Shown here: positions 58,601-64,000 of the stretch, piece by piece
Layout: each line of letters begins with the position of its first letter
How positions within the stretch are numbered: position 1 is the stretch's first letter
From: Promerops cafer
Taxonomy: Eukaryota; Chordata; Aves; Passeriformes; Nectariniidae
Length of the DNA: 64,000 nucleotides
Assembly: GCA_013398275.1 (NCBI GenBank)
Contig: VZSE01012476.1
Coordinates: 806,001-870,000, forward strand
Direction: 5' to 3'
The notes under the pieces: model-generated
Told to the model about the DNA's origin: nothing
Seen by the model: the letters and a program-made list of their open reading frames with translations, nothing else
Database searches by the model: none
Translations under genes and position numbers: made by a program

Positions 58601-60839
58601 ACTGGAAAGATTAATCCAGGATTAAAGTTAACAATTTCATAGGACACCAAAAATTGTTGATTCTAACAACAATGCTAATTTTATGGCACATTACAATTTA
58701 CATCACATATGACTTGCTAATCGCAGTTTCTCAGGAGATAATTACCTGTGCATTTCTTCCATCCTGTGTTCAGTAGAGCTGAAGGCCTTATTACCTCTCC
58801 CCTTACTAACTTCCCCTCTGTTCCTTTCATCTCAAAATACCTGATTGATTAATATAATGAAACTGAACTCAGAAAAATTGCTTCTGATCTTTGCTTATCT
58901 GGCAGCTTGCTAGCTATGTCCCTCCTTCTGTATTTTGCTCCTAGATCTTATCTGATTTTTTCCTATTATGTGTACTGATAGCAGATTCTGCCTTTCTCCA
59001 CTGATATTCTCTCTGAGAGTTATGACACTTTCCCATTTACCAAAAAACCTCCCCAATCAGCCTTCACTCTGAAAATATCAAGTCCTGTTACAGATATGGT
59101 CCCAGTTCTGACTCACAGATGCCCTCCTGAATAGTTATATGGCTTTCATTCTGGCATAATCCAAGCTCTCAATTGCTTCAAAGAAATATTTGGGTTTAGC
59201 AAAGAGTAAGAACAACTTATCTGGCTAAACATCAGTCACTATTTCTAAAAGGAAAGGAAACATTGCTACTCAGATCTTTCTAAAATGAAAGTGAACTATA
59301 ACATGGACAAGATTCAGGAATATGTTGTTCAGCCGGGGCAGTTATGTATTACCCAATGGAGTCAGAAATGACATTTTTTACTGTCACTTCTCTCTGATAC
59401 TCCCCAGATAGTGAACTGGTCTTTGGCAATGCCCATTGCAATGATGTTGTATATTATTTCCTTCTCCCCTTCATGCATGGAGTTCAAAACCTCTTAACTT
59501 TACTTCTCTGCATCCCAATTCAGTAACTTTAAGCTGTAGCAGCTTGGGAAAGATTAACCAGTACCTTAGGACTGTGCTTAGTTTTGCCTACAGACTTTCA
59601 GTGTGCAATATCACATGAATTAAAATATATGGACCTATCACTTAATGTGTTTTAGAAATAATAAATAAGCCAGTACACAATGCTCTGAGGCAATGTGCAG
59701 CTCTACCACCTCCTGCCGAATGCTGTTCCCTTCCTTGGACTTGCAGAAGTAGCAGGTGTTGCTCTGCTTCCACCACATGCAGTCCTTGACACACACCTGA
59801 GAGTTGTTCTTTGTAAACAAGTACCTAAATGTCACATCCAGGGCAGAATTTCTACACCCTTCTTCTTTCACCAAAATGCATTCAGAGAAAATTCAAGACA
59901 GGATTAAGGAAAGCATTTTAAAACTTGTATTCCTCATTTTGTGCAACTAGGGGTTATCTGTGGCTCTGAGGACACATGAGACCTGCCACCTCAGTATTAC
60001 CATGTACAAAAAACTGCTTACTCCACATGTGTCTGTCACCATGGAAAAGCTCAGAGAACATATGGAAAGGATTTCTTTCACGTTCAAAGGAAAAGCAGGC
60101 CCCCACATCTTTTCCTCCTACTCAGATACAAACAAGGATCTTGCTCTGCTAGCCAGTACAGAGATAATCTTCAGCATTGATATATGGGAACTGCTGACAT
60201 AATGTAAACACTTGGTAAAAGCAAAATATTTGCCAAGGACCTAAAAGGCTGGGTGCTTAAAGCAGCTCTCCTTGCTGGCTTTCCTTAGCAAGGTGTGCCA
60301 GGGAACATGTACCCAGCTATCGGTCCCACTGCTGGCTCCTAAGAGATTGACCCTACAGTACACTGCACCTACATCCCATCGAGCAGTATCCCACTGCCTT
60401 CTTCTCTTTTGGCTGTGCCACTGCAATCGAAGTTTCTTGAAGAAATTGAGATGTTTCTGGAAGAGCAAAACAGCTCCTAGCACTCAGGAGCCAATGTTTT
60501 ACCATGCCTGAGGCACCTGCTGCGTGGCTGGTGCCACCATCAGCCTCCTTGACACAGGGAGGCAGACGGATTCTGGCTCGGGCCATCTGGTTCTGATGGC
60601 CAGGAGCCCGCTACACCTCACTGCAACGCTGCAAATTTGCAGATCTGGGCACTGATCATTGGAAGAAACACACAAATTCAGCCCGTTCAGCCTTGTTTCC
60701 CATCCACGAGCAGGTAACACGAGAGCAGTGTTGAGTATGGTGGTGGGGGGAAAGATGAAGTGTGGAAATAGTGTGAGATGAGGATGCCCAAGCTGTCTGG
60801 CGATGGAAACCAGTTTTCGCAGGGTGCCTCCTCAACAGC

Positions 60840-61140
60840 CCTGTGGGAGGGCGATGCGGCAGCAGCACGAGGCACAGCAGAGGCACGGCGGCCCTTACCT
60901 TCTCGTTCTTCCTCTCCTCGGCTTTGCCGGCAGGCCCGGGCGCGGCGGGGCCGCCCAGGGGCCCGCCGCCCACGTCCCCGTTGAGGTGCGNTGGCCGTGC
61001 TGCGGGGACACGGCGGGGTGAGGCCGAATGGCCGCGGCGGGCAGGCGGGAGGGCGAGCTGGGCGTCCGCAGAGGCGAGACCGTGGCCGTGGGTCGCTCCG
61101 GGGCCGGCGCTGCCGGGTGCGCTGCGGGCGGAGCACAGAG
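60840..61140. promoter_or_regulatory. Short CpG-rich block around an SH3RF3 exon
   Basis: About 300 bases packed with CG dinucleotides (for example gcccgggcgcggcggggccgcccaggggcccgccgcc and ggccgcggcgggcaggcgggagggcgagc), in sharp contrast to the AT-rich intron on both sides. It covers the exon at 60899-60999 and the adjacent intron. The assembly has one unresolved base (n) at 60991. It could be an internal CpG island, or simply GC-biased coding sequence typical of some bird exons. Promoter activity is not shown by the sequence. Confidence 0.45.
60899..60999 (-). CDS. SH3RF3: SH3RF3 internal coding exon (GC-rich linker)
   Basis: A 101-base exon: two bases finishing a split codon, then 33 codons. 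The peptide includes HLNGDVGGGPLGG and PAGKAEERKNEK, a low-complexity Gly/Pro/Ala linker ending in a basic stretch that runs directly into KEKKSGLLKLL of the next exon. Acceptor on the - strand: cgtgtccccgcag|cacggcc. Donor: aacgagaag|gtaagg. Phase 0 at the donor matches the exon at 38936. One codon contains the ambiguous base at 60991 (nCG), so that residue is unknown (Pro, Ser, Thr or Ala). The linker sequence is poorly conserved, so the exon call depends mainly on splice sites, phase and position. Confidence 0.75.
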
Positions 61141-64000
61141 AACGGTTAAATTCCCCCCGCACTGCCTCGATGGGCCCTTCAGTGGCCACAGGTCACTTGG
61201 TCAGAGCACGGTGGCAACAGCACCGTGGGTTCGATCCCCTTAGGGACCGTTCTCTTGAAGAGTTGGCGCCGATGATCCTTGTGCGGCCCTTCCAAGTCAG
61301 AATGTTCTATGATTCTGTCTGTGAAGGTGCCAAGGGCCCCATGGGGATATAAGCTCTGAGCCTTTGCCCAGGATATCTCACCCTGCAAGTGTTTTTGGCT
61401 AATTCCTCTCCTTGCTGCAAAGCCCTTTCCGAAGTCACCAAAATTGGCTTGTTCCCCCCAGTGATGCCACTGGGGAATTCACTATCCCTGCCCATGCCTG
61501 GAAATAAATACCTAACCTGCTGCCTTTCTAAAATGCATTATCTCGTTCCAGCTGAGCTGTTTTCTGCACCTGCTAAGGTGATCAGTTCTGGAGCAATGCA
61601 ACACGGGACCTAAGGGGTTAGCACAGATGATCCACGCTGACCCTGCAGACAGCAATTACAAAAGGAGGTGTCTTGTTTCAGCCCTAACAAAATGATCAAC
61701 ATCACATCACTCTGCTGCACAGGATAAATTAAGCAGAAATCCACCGGAGGATTTCTGAGCTCAGCCTGCTCTCTGCCAGCAAAGTCCCTAAGGGACTATG
61801 CAGTGCCTTTTAGTCTGGCTGCTCCTGCTAAAGCAAACCCTGCCTGCAAGCAGTGGGAACCAGGAATCAGAGCTCGCCCATTTAACAGTGACTGTGACAC
61901 ACTGATGAGGTCAGCTCCCCAGGGATTCCAGAGCGTTTTGCATGCTCCAGGATGCAAAAAATGTGACAAAGCTCTGTGTCAATTTCCACAATGATGTTGT
62001 CTATGAGTTCCAGCTTGGTTGATTGCTTAGGTGTTACCTAAATACAGCTGCACTTCAAGTATGTACAGCCTAGAAGCCGAGTCCATACTCAGACATTCCC
62101 TCACATAAATGATTCAATAATAGGACTGGCTGGAAAGTGCCCATTTCATAAATGATTTCAAGGTTTCATAATCTTGTTTAGTTCTGTCTCAGTGCAAAAT
62201 TTGAACCTCTGAATATTTTTCTGAGCACAACATGCTCATTCACCCCACAATAGCCTCTATTTTGGTCAGGTTATTCACCTGGGATGTGAAAACATAGAAT
62301 GTGATCATTGCACTGTTCTCTTATGTGGAGAACATCTCTGGAAAGCCTTCAATTCCCTTAGCAACATGAGCCAGTACAGCTTCATGGTTGGTCTGGTTAA
62401 ACTACATCCATTCCTGACAAAAAACTTTCCGTCCAGCAAATCAGCTTTTCTTTGACCAAGATGCATTTTACTGGAAAAATTCTGACCCACTTTGATCTGT
62501 CATTTTCTGACAAATTCATCTGAAGGACAAACCTTTATGCAGCTGGAGTTCACTCAGTCTATAACTAAACAACAGTGCTAGAACAACTCCAACCACTAGT
62601 TTCTATTCCTATGGTTATCAATGGCACCCATTACAGGGATTAGATTGATAAAGAGCCATTAATCATGCTCACTACACCAGCTGAGCACTCCTGCCAAGAG
62701 GGAATTTCATCTCCCAGCCTTACACCCTATTATCTGATGTGATACTGAATGTGATGGGCCAGTCATCATCAGATGAGCACCTCCAAAGTTTATATGATTC
62801 TCCCTTACAGTAGCTCCTTGACTCTATAACATCTTTTTTTACTAGTGTTTATAGCAAATCAGCTACACTATCTTTAGCCAGTCTGTAACCATACCACTTT
62901 ACCACGTAGCATGAGGAAGGCCCTAAAAGTTGTTATTACAGACACCTCCAAGACTATTTTTACTATTAGTTATCATCTTCCCCTCCGAGGACTAGCAAGA
63001 ACATGCACTGAAAGTGCAATTCACTTCCAGAAACCCAGGCAAGGTGCCCACTAGTTATATGGAAGTGATTGCTTCCTGATTTTCCCATTTGGAACCTGAG
63101 TGATGAGCAATGTTGCTATGAGAAATCTAATTTTTTGAGATGGTTAAGCTTATAGGATCTAGGTTTTGAACTACTGTTTGTAGGGAGCAATGGCTTTCCT
63201 AAATTTAGAGAGAAAGCATACTAATGGAATTTCTCTGCTTGTACCTGGATGCATAACACTGATTTGATAACCATATTAGGTGCATCGCCTCTTTCATGTA
63301 GGACTTGGTGTTTCCAGACACAAAAGAAACATAAAACATGAAAAACAGTAAAAGAAATGGCCTGTGAAAAATCAACTCTGAGCAGAGCTCTTACATTTTA
63401 TTCTGTAGTTTCATCTGCTTACTGTCACAATGTATGCCTTTGCTCTGGGATCTCTGGATCTGGACTGTGCTGCATCAAACATGCTATTAATTAGCAATGC
63501 TCACTGAAGGCTATTTTTGTTCTACAGTGCTCGTATTTCGTTTTGGGTGTATTCCTACATTAGTGGCCTTGTAGAAAATTGATTTGTTACTCATGTATAT
63601 TGGAAGCCAACAGAAACGTGATTTGAAGACTGTGCCAGCTTGCCTCTCTTGGAAAGCTTTTCCAAAAGTCAGTGCATTGACCTGTCCTGAAGGGGCTCTG
63701 GTCCACAGGATGCTGGTGAGGACAGCCATAATGGAGACAATTACTGATAATCATGAAAACTTCCTTTATTTATCCTGGCAAAGGTTTATTTAATTAAAAC
63801 AACAATCGCATGAACCTTTTGGAAAGGTTGGAAAACTCTCTGCTTAGGAGGTTTTGGAACAGCTCTGTGGTCCCTGGATCACGCTGCCTGCCAACGCTTT
63901 GGCACTTTAGAGATGTCAGAGTGGCCTAGAGGAGCAATGTTAAATCAGGGAAGCTGGTGAATGTGTGGAAAGAAGGTGTGGGGTATGCCAGGCCTGTGGG
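61000..64000 (-). other. SH3RF3: SH3RF3 intron (3' part), beyond the SINE without recognised features
   Basis: Intron upstream of the exon at 60899-60999. It begins with CpG-rich DNA to about 61140 and a SINE at 61183-61320. From 61.3 to 64.0 kb I find no exon, repeat or RNA gene. The end (about 63690-63810) is rich in homeodomain-type motifs (caattactgataatcatg, tttaattaaaac). Confidence 0.65.
61183..61322 (+). mobile_element. tRNA-Ile-derived SINE with CR1-like tail (TguSINE1 type)
   Basis: The 5' part, ggccacaggtcacttggtcagagcacggtggcaa...caccgtgggttcgatccccttagggacc (61183-61248), aligns with tRNA-Ile: the A-box region resembles 'tagctcagttggttagagc' and the B box ggttcgatccc is intact. 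The 3' part, gatgatccttgtgcggcccttccaagtcagaatgttctatgattctgt (about 61270-61318), is a CR1 3' end. This composite structure is the one described for TguSINE1 in the zebra finch genome, where the CR1 tail lets CR1 enzymes mobilise it. It is inserted in sense (+) orientation, antisense to SH3RF3, about 180 bases from a coding exon. Confidence 0.85.

Larger units (their letters stand above)
38937..60898 (-). other. SH3RF3: SH3RF3 large intron
   Basis: Intron of 22 kb (donor AAG|gtaagg at 60898, acceptor tttgcag at 38937). It contains MIR-like pieces near 41.68-42.0 kb, a long poly(A) run at 42791-42813, an ancient CR1 at about 45.3-45.5 kb, a solo LTR at about 49.67-50.22 kb and a CR1 at 55.1-55.65 kb. 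A TAATTA-rich stretch at about 56.35-56.6 kb looks like conserved non-coding DNA. In the remaining stretches (39.0-41.6, 42.9-45.2, 45.5-49.6, 50.3-55.1 and 56.6-60.8 kb) I see no exon or recognisable repeat. Confidence 0.85.

Noticed and set aside
61183..61250. Functional tRNA-Ile gene
   Set aside because: The tRNA-like head has many mismatches, no proper anticodon arm, and is fused to a CR1 tail; it is a SINE.
60843..61352. 169-codon + strand open frame, and overlapping - strand frames of 149-177 codons
   Set aside because: GC-rich DNA has few stop codons on any strand. Splice sites and phase support only the 101-base SH3RF3 exon here, and the frames run into the SINE.
1..64000. CRISPR arrays, operons, prophage or toxin systems
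   Set aside because: The sequence is vertebrate nuclear DNA; no regularly spaced repeats or bacterial genes are present.

Overview
This is a stretch of bird nuclear genome, most likely from a passerine (songbird). Exons are small and scattered in long AT-leaning non-coding DNA. CR1 retrotransposon fragments are the commonest repeat, there is a solo LTR of a common avian endogenous-retrovirus type, and there is one tRNA-Ile-derived SINE with a CR1-like tail, a combination known from the zebra finch element TguSINE1. There is no bacterial-style gene packing, operon, CRISPR array or phage.

Two protein-coding genes enter from opposite ends and converge. On the + strand at the left edge are the last three coding exons (1024-1149, 3533-3721, 3949-4092) of a septin of the SEPT6/8/10/11 group. 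Sequence and neighbourhood point to SEPTIN10. They encode the C-terminal coiled coil and end before an AATAAA at 4249-4254. On the - strand are the last three coding exons of SH3RF3 (POSH2): 60899-60999, 38599-38936 and a terminal exon carrying the fourth SH3 domain (28636-28804), followed by a probable 3' UTR reaching about 27170. Reading phases agree across every junction. In human, SEPTIN10 and SH3RF3 also lie tail to tail, so this is conserved synteny. The GTPase part of the septin and the RING and first three SH3 domains of SH3RF3 lie outside the window.

Layout: 1-4.3 kb, septin 3' end; 4.3-27.2 kb, intergenic DNA with CR1 copies near 6, 8.5, 9.2, 16.7 and 20.9 kb and stretches that look like conserved non-coding elements near 18.5 and 22.5 kb; 27.2-28.8 kb, SH3RF3 terminal exon; 28.8-38.6 kb, intron with a CR1 at 29.2-29.7 kb; 38.6-38.9 kb, exon; 38.9-60.9 kb, large intron with MIR-like pieces, an ancient CR1, a solo LTR (49.7-50.2 kb) and a CR1 at 55.1-55.6 kb; 60.9-61.0 kb, exon inside a short CpG-rich block with one unresolved base; 61.0-64 kb, intron with the SINE.

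The two genes are not known to act together. Septins form GTP-binding cytoskeletal filaments; SH3RF3 is a RING/SH3 scaffold and ubiquitin ligase linked to JNK signalling. I found no new system. The most useful leads are a GC-AG intron and an apparently lengthened C-terminal tail in the septin, the SINE and CpG-rich block around one SH3RF3 exon, and several candidate conserved non-coding elements.
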